Shown one piece after another: positions 9,270 to 18,753 of a stretch of 55,708 nucleotides of DNA. The translations under genes and the position numbers were made by a program. Source of the stretch: UBA2336 sp036787955 (GTDB lineage Bacteria > Bacteroidota > Bacteroidia > Cytophagales > Cyclobacteriaceae); assembly GCA_036787955.1 (NCBI GenBank), contig DAIQOI010000015.1, positions 1 through 55,708 of the forward strand. Direction: 5' to 3'. Position 1 is the first letter of the stretch, and each line of letters starts with the position of its first letter. The notes beneath the pieces are model-generated. The model worked only from the letters and a program-made list of their open reading frames with translations. It was not told where the DNA came from and ran no database searches.

Positions 9270-11231
9270 GTGAAAAGATATTTTTTTATAGGCCTGACTG
9301 CATTTTTTTTGGCAGGACTATCCGCTGAAGCCCAGAAAAAAAGAGAAAAATTAAAAAACGGTAGTGTCATTGAGCTTCAGGATAGTCTGACATCTTATGG
9401 TCAATCTGACATTTTTCTGTTTCCCAATATAAACCGCACTCCGTACTACTACGACCGCGCTAAACTTCAGCGCATTCATCAGCTGGAAAAATCAGGTCAG
9501 CAGCAATTGCTGTACAAGGCTTTGCGCGAGTATGTGGGCAACTTTGGCGTGAGTAACTTTTCATGGAACACATCTCTGATATGGCAACTTGCCCGGCTAT
9601 CGAAAACTTACGGCCCGCCGGGTGAATCCATTCTGCTTTACAAACTTGTGCTGAAACATCATCATCCGGGGGTTGACCTTTCAAAAATTCAGGATGAGTT
9701 TGATATGCTTACACGTAACCACCGCGATTATTACGTTCCATTGGATATGTATTACGAAATGATTGAATTCAGAAAAGAAATTGATACGTTGCGTCCACCG
9801 CATGGAGTGCTGCTCAACATGGGTATTGGCATCAACTCGCCCTATGCCGATTACGCCCCCACCATCGCCCATGTGGATACCATTATGCTCTTCACATCCA
9901 AGCGCAACCAGCATACCCAATCGCTCGAACGCCGGTATGACGAAGATTTATTTTACAGCGTAAAGGAGTTTGGTTTGTGGATGGACGCCCAGGAATTTAA
10001 GTCGATAAACACCAACGACAACGAAGGTTCGGCCTGCCTGAGTGCCGACGGCAAATACCTGTATTTTGCTCGATGTGTGGAGCAGCCTCATCGCGATTGC
10101 GACATCTATGTTGCTGAGCGCTTACCCAACAACTCGTGGGGTAATGTGCGTAACCTCGGCCCGAATGTTAACTCTCCTTACTGGGATTCTCATCCATCCC
10201 TCTCGCACAGCGGTGATACGTTGTTTTTTGCTTCCGACCGAATAGGCGGGTTTGGTATGTCGGATTTGTATTTCAGCGTAAAAGATGCGAATGGCCAATG
10301 GCAGAAGGCGCAGAACATGGGGCCGATTATCAACACCCGGCAGTCGGAAGTAAGCCCCTTTTTTCATCATCAGTTCAACGTGCTGTACTTTAGCTCCAAC
10401 GGGCATCCGCTGAACTTTGGCGACTTTGATATCTATAAATCCTATCGGGTAAATAATCAGTGGACGGAACCGAAAAACATAGGTCCCCTGGTTAACGGAG
10501 GTGGAAGCGAATACTACTTTACCATCGACTCGCGATCCCAATATTTGTATTACGCGCGGTCGGAAGCAGATGATCCGCAAAATTTGGATCTGTTCTCCTT
10601 TCCCGTACCTATGGAAGCACAGCCCGAAGCAGTTACGCAATTAAAAGGAACCGTTACCCATGAACAGACGGGCCAACCCATGCAGGGCATTGTTTCGGTC
10701 ATTGATCTCGATCAAGGTGTTGAAGTGGCCCCAAAATTTCTGCGTCCCGATGGCAGTTTTGATTTTAACCTGATTAACCGGCGCAACTACCTGCTCATCA
10801 TTCAGGGTGAGGAGTTTTTCAGGATAGAGGAAACCTTTTTCCTGGAAGGTGAAACGGAAATCAATAAAAAAGTTGCACCCTTCGAAAGCAAAATTGCCTT
10901 CCGATCGCTCGAATTTGAAAGCGGCAAGGCCGATATACTGCCAGCCATGTACGATGACCTGGCCAAGCTGGGTAATTTTCTCCTGGACCATCCGAAAGTT
11001 AAACTGATCATCAGCGGTCATACGGATTCGCAGGGACGGCCCGACACCAACCTGAAATTATCGCAGGCCCGGGCTAATGCCATTAAAAATTATCTGTGCG
11101 AGGTATATCGCATTGACGCAGGCCGCATAACTGCCATTGGTTATGGCGGCTCAAGGCCGATAGTGGAAGAAAAAACCGAAGAAGACCGAAGGCTGAACCG
11201 CCGGGTTGAGTTTGAAATTGTTCGGAATTAA
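9270..11231 (+). CDS. OmpA-family protein with PD40 repeats, PorE-like
   Basis: The 653-residue product has a signal peptide (ending SAEAQ) and a helical TPR-like region (about residues 50-170). It continues with WD40-like PD40 repeats (about 245-440: LSADGKYLYFAR, LFFASDRIGGFG, LYFSSNG), a carboxypeptidase-regulatory-like domain (about 455-520) and a C-terminal OmpA peptidoglycan-binding domain (SGHTDSQGRPDTNLKLSQARA). This TPR-PD40-CRD-OmpA order is that of PorE, which links T9SS to peptidoglycan, but many Bacteroidota proteins share it, so PorE identity is an inference supported by porQ nearby. The start is GTG at 9270. The gene diverges from lon across 154 bases. Confidence 0.85.
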   Translation: MKRYFFIGLTAFFLAGLSAEAQKKREKLKNGSVIELQDSLTSYGQSDIFLFPNINRTPYYYDRAKLQRIHQLEKSGQQQLLYKALREYVGNFGVSNFSWNTSLIWQLARLSKTYGPPGESILLYKLVLKHHHPGVDLSKIQDEFDMLTRNHRDYYVPLDMYYEMIEFRKEIDTLRPPHGVLLNMGIGINSPYADYAPTIAHVDTIMLFTSKRNQHTQSLERRYDEDLFYSVKEFGLWMDAQEFKSINTNDNEGSACLSADGKYLYFARCVEQPHRDCDIYVAERLPNNSWGNVRNLGPNVNSPYWDSHPSLSHSGDTLFFASDRIGGFGMSDLYFSVKDANGQWQKAQNMGPIINTRQSEVSPFFHHQFNVLYFSSNGHPLNFGDFDIYKSYRVNNQWTEPKNIGPLVNGGGSEYYFTIDSRSQYLYYARSEADDPQNLDLFSFPVPMEAQPEAVTQLKGTVTHEQTGQPMQGIVSVIDLDQGVEVAPKFLRPDGSFDFNLINRRNYLLIIQGEEFFRIEETFFLEGETEINKKVAPFESKIAFRSLEFESGKADILPAMYDDLAKLGNFLLDHPKVKLIISGHTDSQGRPDTNLKLSQARANAIKNYLCEVYRIDAGRITAIGYGGSRPIVEEKTEEDRRLNRRVEFEIVRN

Positions 11232-11285
11232 ACCGCAATGCTCTGCCTGCTCAGTTCAAGCTAGCACTGAAAAAAACAGATGAGG

Positions 11286-12623
11286 TCAAAACCGGTCAAT
11301 CAGCTTGATGATGTCATTGGCAAAAATGAGCACCATAAGGGTGAGCAGAAACAGCATCCCCACCTTTTGTGCCCGCTCAAGAAATTTATCCGATGGCTTT
11401 TTACGTGAAAGAATTTCCCATCCCAAAAACATCACGTGGCCGCCATCCAAAGCGGGTATGGGCAAAAGGTTCATAAAGGCTAGCACCAGCGACAGCACGC
11501 CGGTAAGCGACCAAAAGCGCTCCCAGTCCCAGTGCGGGCCAAAGGCCTGCATGATGCCGATAGGCCCCGACAGCGATTCTCGGGGCGACAGCACTCCGGT
11601 TAAAATCTTACCGAAAGCCTTCACCTGCACCACCAGCGTAGTAAATGCGCGTTCTGTACCCAACGGAACAGACTGAAGCAGGCTGTAAGAAATTTTTTCT
11701 TCGGCAGCTTTCAGAAAATCTTCCGGAACTGAGGCGTAAAAACCAATAACCGGTTTATCGGGAAATTTTCCGGCAAAAGTCAGGCGCTGCGCACCGCGTT
11801 CTACCACAAAAGAAACCGAATCGGTACGCTGGCGCACCAGCGGCAACACTTCATCGTGATACCGGACCGGTATGCCGTTTACTTCAACAATTTTATCGCC
11901 TGGTTGCAAACCCACCTGTGCTGCCACGGTATTAGGCACTACCTGCCCTACTACCGACGGGAAGCGGTACCACACAAAATCGGTTATCCCCTCGCGCCTG
12001 TTGAACGTCTGAATAAAATCCGGGGGTACCGGCACAGTTACCTCTTCACCGTTGCGCAGCACCGTGTACGTGGCATTGTCAGCTAACAGGTTTTTTGGAT
12101 CCACCAGCTCCTGAAAATACCGGTAGTTCTGGCCGTTGATCTTAATAATTTGATCTCCTGTTTTCAGCCCGATGCGTTCACCGGCAGGACCTACTACAAA
12201 CCCCCCGTTGGCATTGATGGCATCTTTTAACAAATACGTATCGCCATAGTACCAGGTGATGCCAATGAAAATGAGGATACCCACCAGTAAGTTTACCAAA
12301 ATGCCGCCCAGCATCACAATGAGGCGCTGCCAGGCCGGCTTGGCGCGAAACTCCCAGGGCTGTGGATCATTTTTTAACGATTCGGTATCCAGAGATTCAT
12401 CCACCATACCCGCAATCTTTACATAGCCACCCAGGGGTATGGCGCTTACGGCATATTCGGTCTCGCCTTTTCTGAATGACCAGATTTTAGGCGGAAACCC
12501 AATGGAAAACTGTTCCACCCGCATACCGAAATATTTGGCTGTGATAAGATGGCCCAGTTCGTGTACCGCCACCAGAATGGAAATACTGAGAATGAGCTGG
12601 GCAAGTGAAATAATCCAATCCAT
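11286..12623 (-). CDS. rseP: RIP metalloprotease RseP (site-2 protease, M50)
   Basis: This 445-residue intramembrane zinc protease has the HExxH motif in the first transmembrane helix (HELGH, His21, Glu22, His25) and the second metal-binding motif PALDGGHVM near residue 395. Two PDZ domains lie between them (around residues 120-190 and 205-275: GERIGLKTGDQIIKIN, AAQVGLQPGDKIVEVN). RseP-type enzymes cleave membrane-bound anti-sigma factors or signal-peptide remnants. The ATG lies directly against the dxr stop with no spacer, a pairing of dxr with rseP found in many bacteria. An anti-sigma candidate sits in the same window at 51999-52661, but no functional link can be read from sequence. Confidence 0.95.
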   Translation of the reverse strand: MDWIISLAQLILSISILVAVHELGHLITAKYFGMRVEQFSIGFPPKIWSFRKGETEYAVSAIPLGGYVKIAGMVDESLDTESLKNDPQPWEFRAKPAWQRLIVMLGGILVNLLVGILIFIGITWYYGDTYLLKDAINANGGFVVGPAGERIGLKTGDQIIKINGQNYRYFQELVDPKNLLADNATYTVLRNGEEVTVPVPPDFIQTFNRREGITDFVWYRFPSVVGQVVPNTVAAQVGLQPGDKIVEVNGIPVRYHDEVLPLVRQRTDSVSFVVERGAQRLTFAGKFPDKPVIGFYASVPEDFLKAAEEKISYSLLQSVPLGTERAFTTLVVQVKAFGKILTGVLSPRESLSGPIGIMQAFGPHWDWERFWSLTGVLSLVLAFMNLLPIPALDGGHVMFLGWEILSRKKPSDKFLERAQKVGMLFLLTLMVLIFANDIIKLIDRF

Positions 12624-13784
12624 TTATGTAGCAAATTCTAAAGCAAGTTGTCGGGTTTCTTTATCGGTTTCAATATAATCGCTCAGTTTCGGATGACCGA
12701 TATAACCGATTTTATCCAGGCATCGTTCCACCACCTCAGCGATTTGCAGAAATCCGATTTTATCTTTGAGGAACTGAGCCACTGCCACTTCGTTGGCCGC
12801 ATTTAGCACGCAAGGCATGTTGCCACCCCTGCGCAGCGCCTCGTAAGCGAGTGCAAGATTACGAAAAGTTTCTGTATCGGGTGCCTCGAAAGTAAGTGTC
12901 GGATATTGTGCAAAACTGAAACGTGGAAAATCGGCCGGAAGGCGATGGGGATAGGTTAGGGCAAACTGAATGGGCAACCGCATATCGGGCAGCCCCATCT
13001 GGGCCTTGATGGAGCCGTCCTGAAACTGTACCATCGAATGAATGATGGACTGCGGATGAACAACTACTTCTACCTGGTCTGGCCTGAGACCAAACAACCA
13101 GCGCGCCTCAATTACTTCGAGCCCTTTATTCATTAAGGTGGCTGAGTCAATGGTGATCTTAGCCCCCATGTTCCAGTTCGGATGCTTCAGTGCCTGTGCT
13201 TTGGTAACCTGCTGCAATTCATGCCGCTTGCGCCCGCGGAAGGGCCCTCCTGAAGCTGTAAGAATAATTTTTTCTACCGGATTGTGGAACTCTCCCACCA
13301 GGCATTGAAAGATGGCCGAGTGCTCGGAGTCAATAGGATAAATATTTACACCCTTTTCGCGGGCAAGGTGAGTAACCAGTTCCCCGGCCACCACCAGTGT
13401 TTCCTTGTTGGCCAGGGCAATGGTTTTGCGGGCCTCAATGGCTTTTAAAGTAGGCATCAACCCGGCATAACCTACCAGTGCCGTGAGCACCAGATCAACG
13501 GTATCCATCTGCACCACATCGTTCAGCGCCTGCTGCCCGGCATATACCTTGATGCCATGCGGGAAGAGTGTGGCTTTTAAATCATCCAGGTGTTCTTCGG
13601 CACCAATTACCACAACGTTGGGTTTGAAGCGCAATGCCTGTTCCTTTAGCAGCTGAACGTTGTTTTGTGCTGTGAGTACCTCTACCTGAAATACCTCCGG
13701 ATGCGCAGCAATGACCTCCAGTGTCTGTGTGCCTATAGAACCGGTGGAGCCAAGTATGGCAATGGATTTTTTTTCTTTCAGCAT
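12624..13784 (-). CDS. dxr: 1-deoxy-D-xylulose 5-phosphate reductoisomerase
   Basis: Dxr (IspC) converts DXP to 2-C-methyl-D-erythritol 4-phosphate with NADPH, the committed step of the non-mevalonate isoprenoid pathway in the cytoplasm. The 386-residue protein has the N-terminal NADPH motif GSTGSIGTQTL, the metal/substrate block PIDSEHSAIFQCL, the flexible-loop residues HPNWNMGAKITIDSATLMNKGLE (seen in pieces) and the C-terminal helical domain. Length is normal. It lies between the GH3 gene (seven-base gap) and rseP (no gap), so the three are very likely one transcript. Confidence 0.97.
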   Translation of the reverse strand: MLKEKKSIAILGSTGSIGTQTLEVIAAHPEVFQVEVLTAQNNVQLLKEQALRFKPNVVVIGAEEHLDDLKATLFPHGIKVYAGQQALNDVVQMDTVDLVLTALVGYAGLMPTLKAIEARKTIALANKETLVVAGELVTHLAREKGVNIYPIDSEHSAIFQCLVGEFHNPVEKIILTASGGPFRGRKRHELQQVTKAQALKHPNWNMGAKITIDSATLMNKGLEVIEARWLFGLRPDQVEVVVHPQSIIHSMVQFQDGSIKAQMGLPDMRLPIQFALTYPHRLPADFPRFSFAQYPTLTFEAPDTETFRNLALAYEALRRGGNMPCVLNAANEVAVAQFLKDKIGFLQIAEVVERCLDKIGYIGHPKLSDYIETDKETRQLALEFAT

Positions 13785-13791
13785 ACTTTTT

Positions 13792-15291
13792 TCAACTGCC
13801 TACAAATGCACTTAAACCGTCTGCAATCTTCCGGTCATTCGACAGCCGCGGCACTTTGTTTTGTCCGCCCAGTTTTCCAATGGATTTCATGTATTGCACA
13901 AAAGCGCCCGGCTTAAGTTGCGTGATTTTCAGGGGTCGTAAAATAGATCCCGTAATCAAATCGTCATAATAAACATTCAGGCTGCGCATCTGGTTATCCA
14001 ACGCTGCTGCAAATGCATCCAAATCGGCCGGCAGGCGGCTGAATTCAATCAACCATTCGTGGTGCGGTAATCCTTCGGCGGGTGTTACCTGAGGCGCTAC
14101 GGTAAACTCTGTGATTTCCGTTTCCGGAAATTGCTGCAACACTGCCCGCAAGGCTTTTTCTACTTCTTCACCGATTACGTGCTCGCCAAAGGCCGAAATG
14201 AAATGCTTGATTCGGCCGGTAACAAGCAAGCGGTAGGGATGTTTGGAAACGAATTTTACCGTATCGCCAATGGAATACCCCCACAAACCTGCATTGCTGT
14301 TGATAATCAGTGCGTAGTTTTTACCCAGCTCAACTTCCTCAACCGATAAACGCCTCGGATTTTCAGAAAAATATTCATCGGCCGGAATGAACTCGAAAAA
14401 CATGCCATTGTTGAGCAACAGCAGCAAGCCGGGTTCGCGCTGAGAATCCTGGTAGGCAATAAATCCTTCCGATGCGGGATAGGTTTCAATTGAATCCACT
14501 TTTCCCCCGATAGACTCTTCCAGTCGTGCACGGTAGGGTTCGTAATTTACTCCCCCATACACAAATACCGAAAAGTTGGGAAACACTTCTTTTATCTTTT
14601 TACCGGTGCGGGCAATAATACGGTCGAAGTACATTTGTACCCATGGCGGTATGCCGGATATCAGGGTCATATTAGCCGGCAGAGTTTCGTCAATAATGCG
14701 TTCCAGTTTTTCTTCCCAGTCTTCAATGCAATTGGTTGTATACGAGGGTTTCTGGTTTGTTCTGAAGTAGGAAGGAACCAGATGATTGGATATTCCGGAA
14801 AGCCTGCCGGTTTTAATGCCCGCAATTTCTTCCAGTTCGGGGCTTCCCGAAAGAAAAATAAGGTTGCCATCCAGAAAGGAAGCATTGCCCGTTTCATGCA
14901 CATAAGCCAGCGTAGCATTGCGCGCGCTAATAAAGTGCGTGTATTTCGATTCGTGCGAAATGGGAATGTACTTCACCCCCGAAGTGGTGCCTGAAGTTTT
15001 GGCCAGGTAGGCGGGCTTACCTTTCCAGAGCACATCGGCTTCGCCCTCCAGTATTCGGTCAATATAGGGCTTCAAACCTTCGTAATCGCGAATGGGTACC
15101 TGCTTTTTAAAATCATCGTAACAGCGGATGTCTTTAAAACCATGGTCGCGGCCAAATGCGGTGTTGCGTGCCTGTTGCACAATCTGCATCAGCGTACGAT
15201 GTTGAATCAAGCCCGGCCTGGATGACCAGGCTTTGGTTTGCGCATGAACCAGTGCGGCAAATGGTCGGGCAAGAGCAGCTCGGATTCCCAT
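13792..15291 (-). CDS. GH3 family acyl-acid adenylating protein
   Basis: This 499-residue protein is a bacterial member of the GH3 (auxin-responsive promoter) family of the ANL adenylating superfamily. The ATP-binding loop is visible as KTSGTTSGVKYIPIS, the conserved ETYPASEGFIAYQ block is at mid-length, and GLWGYSIGDTVKF with LLVTGRIKHFISAFGE marks the C-terminal hinge. Plant GH3 enzymes adenylate carboxylic acids and couple them to amino acids. The substrate of the bacterial versions is unknown to me, so I do not assign one. It is the first gene of a leftward set with dxr and rseP. Length is typical. Confidence 0.9.
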   Translation of the reverse strand: MGIRAALARPFAALVHAQTKAWSSRPGLIQHRTLMQIVQQARNTAFGRDHGFKDIRCYDDFKKQVPIRDYEGLKPYIDRILEGEADVLWKGKPAYLAKTSGTTSGVKYIPISHESKYTHFISARNATLAYVHETGNASFLDGNLIFLSGSPELEEIAGIKTGRLSGISNHLVPSYFRTNQKPSYTTNCIEDWEEKLERIIDETLPANMTLISGIPPWVQMYFDRIIARTGKKIKEVFPNFSVFVYGGVNYEPYRARLEESIGGKVDSIETYPASEGFIAYQDSQREPGLLLLLNNGMFFEFIPADEYFSENPRRLSVEEVELGKNYALIINSNAGLWGYSIGDTVKFVSKHPYRLLVTGRIKHFISAFGEHVIGEEVEKALRAVLQQFPETEITEFTVAPQVTPAEGLPHHEWLIEFSRLPADLDAFAAALDNQMRSLNVYYDDLITGSILRPLKITQLKPGAFVQYMKSIGKLGGQNKVPRLSNDRKIADGLSAFVGS

Positions 15292-15426
15292 GAAAGCATT
15301 TCAAGGTTCAGGTTTTTACAATGCGAAACGCACTGTTATCTGCGCCAAAGATGTTGAGAATGCGCTGCAAAACCAAAAATAGGCAGCATCGTTAAGATAT
15401 TGATATCCGAAAAAGATAAATAATTT

Positions 15427-15460
15427 TTGCCCGGAAAAAAACTTTCTTGTCGTAATTTTC
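15427..15460 (+). promoter_or_regulatory. Candidate htrA promoter
   Basis: A TTG at 15427-15429 is followed after 23 bases by TAATTTTC at 15453-15460, a seven-of-eight match to TAnnTTTG. This sits 28 bases before the ATG of the HtrA gene. The spacing is at the long end for Bacteroidota promoters, so this is tentative. Confidence 0.25.
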
Positions 15461-15488
15461 ATCCCGGTTAATCGGCAAACACCATTGT

Positions 15489-16928
15489 ATGCGTAAAATT
15501 TTCGGAATCCTTCTTATTGCCTTTGCGGGCGGGGTAGCAGGTGCCTGGTTCTGGACCACGTATTTTTTACTGCCCAAATTGCAACGACCGAATGAAACGC
15601 GGTTTTCGCCTGCCACCTACGACTCGCCTTTGGTTTTCGATAATTTAAATCCGCGATATCCCGAAGAGCAAGAAACGGCATCCCCGTCAGACACGGATTT
15701 CAGCCTTGCCGCCTCGCGGGCCATACCCAGTGTTGTCTATATCAATTCCATCTTTGAAGGATCGTCTTTTTCACCTTTCGACTGGTTTTTTGGGGGCGCT
15801 ACCACCCAAACCCGCGTTAGCAGCGGTTCGGGCGTAATCTTTACTTCCGATGGATATATTGTAACCAATAACCACGTGGTTGAAGCTGCCGAACGCATTG
15901 AAGTAAACTACAACAAGAAGATTTATAAAGCCGAACTAATCGGCACCGACCCTTCGACTGATCTTGCCGTGCTTAAAATAAACGAAACCAATCTTCCAGC
16001 CATTCGGTTTGGCAGTTCGCGAAATGTACAGGTAGGTGAATGGGTAATTGCCGTGGGAAATCCTTTCTCGCTTTCTTCTACTGTTACCGCAGGTATTGTC
16101 AGTGCCAAAGGCAGGAGGATAGGCATTCTGGAAGATCGATTCCCCATCGAATCTTTTATCCAGACCGATGCAGCCATCAACCCGGGTAACAGCGGTGGGG
16201 CACTGGTAAATAAAGAGGGCGAGCTGGTGGGTATCAACACGGCTATTCTGTCCAGAACAGGAAGTTATACGGGTTATGCCTTTGCCGTGCCGGTAGATAT
16301 AGCCAGAAAAGTAGTGGACGACATCGTGAAATATGGAGTAGTGCAGCGCGCATTTTTCGGAGGAAATGTTATTGATTACAACTATGAAAATGCGCGTAAA
16401 TACAACCTGCCCACAGATGTCCCGGATTTTAATGGTGTACTACTGGAAAGCATTGTACGCGATGGCCCGGCCGACAAGGCTGGGCTCAAGCCGGGTGACG
16501 TGATTACGCACATCAACCAGGTTGCCGTAAACAGCCGCAGCACCTTTGAAGAAGAGTTAAGTTATCGCTATCCGGGCGATAAGATCACATGTACCTTTCA
16601 GCGAAACGGCAAGGTGAACACCACCACCCTCACACTGGTAAACAAGGCAGGCAACACCGAATTGGTGCGCAGAAAAATTTATTCCTCTTCAACATTAGGT
16701 GCCCAGCTCGAAGCCACCGACTACGGAGTGCGGGTATTTAAAATCACAGGCGGCTATTTTAAAGAACTGGGCATTCCGGAAAATTATACCATCATTTCCA
16801 TTAACCGTGTGCGCGTAAAAGATCCGCAGGAAGTCATAGACTTCTTTGAAAAGTACAAGGGCCGTGTGTATCTGTACGGTATGAACAGCAACCGGGACAT
16901 TATCCCCTATAATTTCATTTTGCGATAA
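15489..16928 (+). CDS. HtrA/Deg-family periplasmic serine protease
   Basis: This 479-residue trypsin-like protease has an N-terminal signal anchor or signal peptide (residues 4-27). The catalytic triad is readable: His129 in NNHVV, Asp158 in STDLAVLKI and Ser235 in NPGNSGGALV. A canonical PDZ domain follows (about 315-390, DGPADKAGLKPGDVITHINQ) and a second, more divergent PDZ-like region ends the protein. Deg proteases degrade or refold damaged envelope proteins. It is a single gene, divergent from the GH3-dxr-rseP set. I leave out a symbol because DegP, DegQ and DegS types cannot be separated here. Confidence 0.93.
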   Translation: MRKIFGILLIAFAGGVAGAWFWTTYFLLPKLQRPNETRFSPATYDSPLVFDNLNPRYPEEQETASPSDTDFSLAASRAIPSVVYINSIFEGSSFSPFDWFFGGATTQTRVSSGSGVIFTSDGYIVTNNHVVEAAERIEVNYNKKIYKAELIGTDPSTDLAVLKINETNLPAIRFGSSRNVQVGEWVIAVGNPFSLSSTVTAGIVSAKGRRIGILEDRFPIESFIQTDAAINPGNSGGALVNKEGELVGINTAILSRTGSYTGYAFAVPVDIARKVVDDIVKYGVVQRAFFGGNVIDYNYENARKYNLPTDVPDFNGVLLESIVRDGPADKAGLKPGDVITHINQVAVNSRSTFEEELSYRYPGDKITCTFQRNGKVNTTTLTLVNKAGNTELVRRKIYSSSTLGAQLEATDYGVRVFKITGGYFKELGIPENYTIISINRVRVKDPQEVIDFFEKYKGRVYLYGMNSNRDIIPYNFILR

Positions 16929-17331
16929 CCATTTGAATCTGCCAATCAAACCCTAATAGCTATGAGCCTGATTAACTTTATATGTTATTCACGGGTGCCT
17001 TCTCATTAACCTTGCCCGTTACCGATCCGGCAGTAAAATTTCTTCACGCCTTTTTACTTCGCACAGGTTGATCGCCCATCCTTTGTTCGGCAAAACGGGT
17101 GTTGCCAAAACAGAGTTGTGAACCTAACGGCCGGCGGCATTCTGGTTGCCCGCACCTATGCTTGCAGTAATTGTTGGTATGGCCACCAATGAAGTAGATG
17201 GTGAGCTCTGAAAAAGAGACAGGTTTTCCGTTGTGGCTAATGAAAGTATGGACTATTGAGGAAACAGGTCGCTTCGCACCATGCATTCTATGAAATGGGC
17301 GAAAGCCTTGGATAGCGGTTTACAATAAACT
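16929..17331. other. Intergenic region, no gene supported
   Basis: This stretch of about 400 bases lies between the 3' end of the protease gene and the 3' end of dnaA. An 80-codon minus-strand frame (17044-17286) is present, but it is rich in Arg, Cys, Pro and Gly without a recognisable motif and looks like chance, or at best a decayed gene. I see no strong terminator hairpin. Confidence 0.45.
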
Positions 17332-18753
17332 TCAGTTCATCCTTAGCTTCAGCTTGCGGCCCAGCTCTTCTACCGAAGATTTGAAATGCGCATCGGTTTT
17401 CATCATGTCTTCCACCGACTCGAGTGCATGAATAACGGTACTGTGATCGCGACCGCCAAAGTTCTCGCCAATCAGCGCCAGGGTGAGCTGTGTATAACGC
17501 TTGCAGAAGTACATGGCCACCTGCCGGGGTATAACAATTTCCCGTTTCTTGGCTTTGCCTTTCATGGCTTCCACATCCACTTTAAAATATTCGGCCACTG
17601 TTTTCTGAATAAAATCCACACTCACATCGGCCTGAATTTCTTTGATAATATTTTTCAATACCTCACGGGCCAGTTCGAGGTCAATGTCCTTTTTCAATAA
17701 AGTGGCATGAAATATCAGCGAGTTCAGCACGCCTTCCATATCGCGCAGGTTGGTATCCACACTGTAGGCCAGGTATTCGGCCACTTCGGTAGGAATGCTG
17801 ATGCCATCCGCCTGCATCTTGCGGTGAATAATGGCCAGTTTGGTTTCGAAGTCAGGCTCCTGCAGGTCGGCCGTAAGCCCCCACTTGAAACGCGACAATA
17901 ACCTTTCCTGAAATCCCTTCATGTCGCGTGGCGGGCAGTCGCTGGTCATAATAATTTGCTTGCCCGACTGATGGAGCTGGTTAAAAATATGGAAGAACAT
18001 TTCCTGGGTCTTTTCACGACCCGCCAGAAACTGAACATCATCCAGAATCAGTAAATCAACCTGCAGATAAAAATTCTGAAAATCCTGCAGTTTGTGATTT
18101 TGAAGGGCGTTGAGAAACTGTGTGGTAAAGTCATTCTGATCTACATACAACACAATTTTGTCGGGCATATTGGCCTTGATTTCATTGCCGATAGCCTGTA
18201 CAAGATGTGTTTTACCAACCCCCACGCCTCCGTATAGCATCAACGGATTAAATGATGTAGTGCCCGGCTTTTTGGCCACCGCAAGGCCCGCCGAACGGGC
18301 AAGCCGGTTGCAATCGCCCTCCACAAAGTTCTCAAACGTATAATTAGGGTTAAGCCGTGAGTTGATGGCTTGCGGATTCAACGCCTTGAAAGTAAAAGGC
18401 GAGTATTCCGATTCCATGCCATTACCATTGGAAGCTGTATGCCGGGAAACCGTTCTGTTTGGGTAATTTACGGTTACCGGTGAGGACATCGGAGAGCCAC
18501 TGTCAACCACAACGGAATATTCCAGCCTTCCGTTGGGCCCCAGTACTTTGGTTATGGCTTTCCGCAAAACCGGCACGTAATTGTCCTCCAGCCATTCGTA
18601 AAAAAATTGCGAAGGTACCTGAACGGTAAGCACATCGTTCTGAATCTGCAGGGGTACTATGGGCTGAAACCAGGTATTGTAATTTTCTTCTCCGACTGAT
18701 TCGCGAATAATTTGCAGGCAGTCGTTCCATAGTGTTGTGCAATCAGCTACCAT
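17332..18753 (-). CDS. dnaA: Chromosomal replication initiator protein DnaA
   Basis: DnaA binds DnaA boxes and melts oriC. The 473-residue protein shows domain I (LWNDCLQIIRESVGEENYNTWF), a variable linker, and AAA+ domain III with Walker A (GGVGVGKTHLVQAIG) and Walker B (DLLILDDVQFLAG). Domain IV carries the DnaA signature GGRDHSTVIHALE. I start it at the ATG at 18753 (MVADCTTLW). The open frame continues upstream to 18846, but those residues (MPALVFLKPF onward) do not fit the family. The upstream 450 bases contain clustered DnaA-box-like sites, consistent with autoregulation or a nearby origin. It is monocistronic; dnaN is not adjacent. Confidence 0.96.
   Translation of the reverse strand: MVADCTTLWNDCLQIIRESVGEENYNTWFQPIVPLQIQNDVLTVQVPSQFFYEWLEDNYVPVLRKAITKVLGPNGRLEYSVVVDSGSPMSSPVTVNYPNRTVSRHTASNGNGMESEYSPFTFKALNPQAINSRLNPNYTFENFVEGDCNRLARSAGLAVAKKPGTTSFNPLMLYGGVGVGKTHLVQAIGNEIKANMPDKIVLYVDQNDFTTQFLNALQNHKLQDFQNFYLQVDLLILDDVQFLAGREKTQEMFFHIFNQLHQSGKQIIMTSDCPPRDMKGFQERLLSRFKWGLTADLQEPDFETKLAIIHRKMQADGISIPTEVAEYLAYSVDTNLRDMEGVLNSLIFHATLLKKDIDLELAREVLKNIIKEIQADVSVDFIQKTVAEYFKVDVEAMKGKAKKREIVIPRQVAMYFCKRYTQLTLALIGENFGGRDHSTVIHALESVEDMMKTDAHFKSSVEELGRKLKLRMN

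Noticed and set aside
11232..11285. Possible terminator (TCAGT with ACTGA then A-run) between the OmpA and rseP genes
   Set aside because: The stem is only five bases with a long loop; too weak to annotate.
17044..17286. 80-codon minus-strand frame after dnaA
   Set aside because: Arg-, Cys- and Gly-rich with no domain or promoter; most likely chance.
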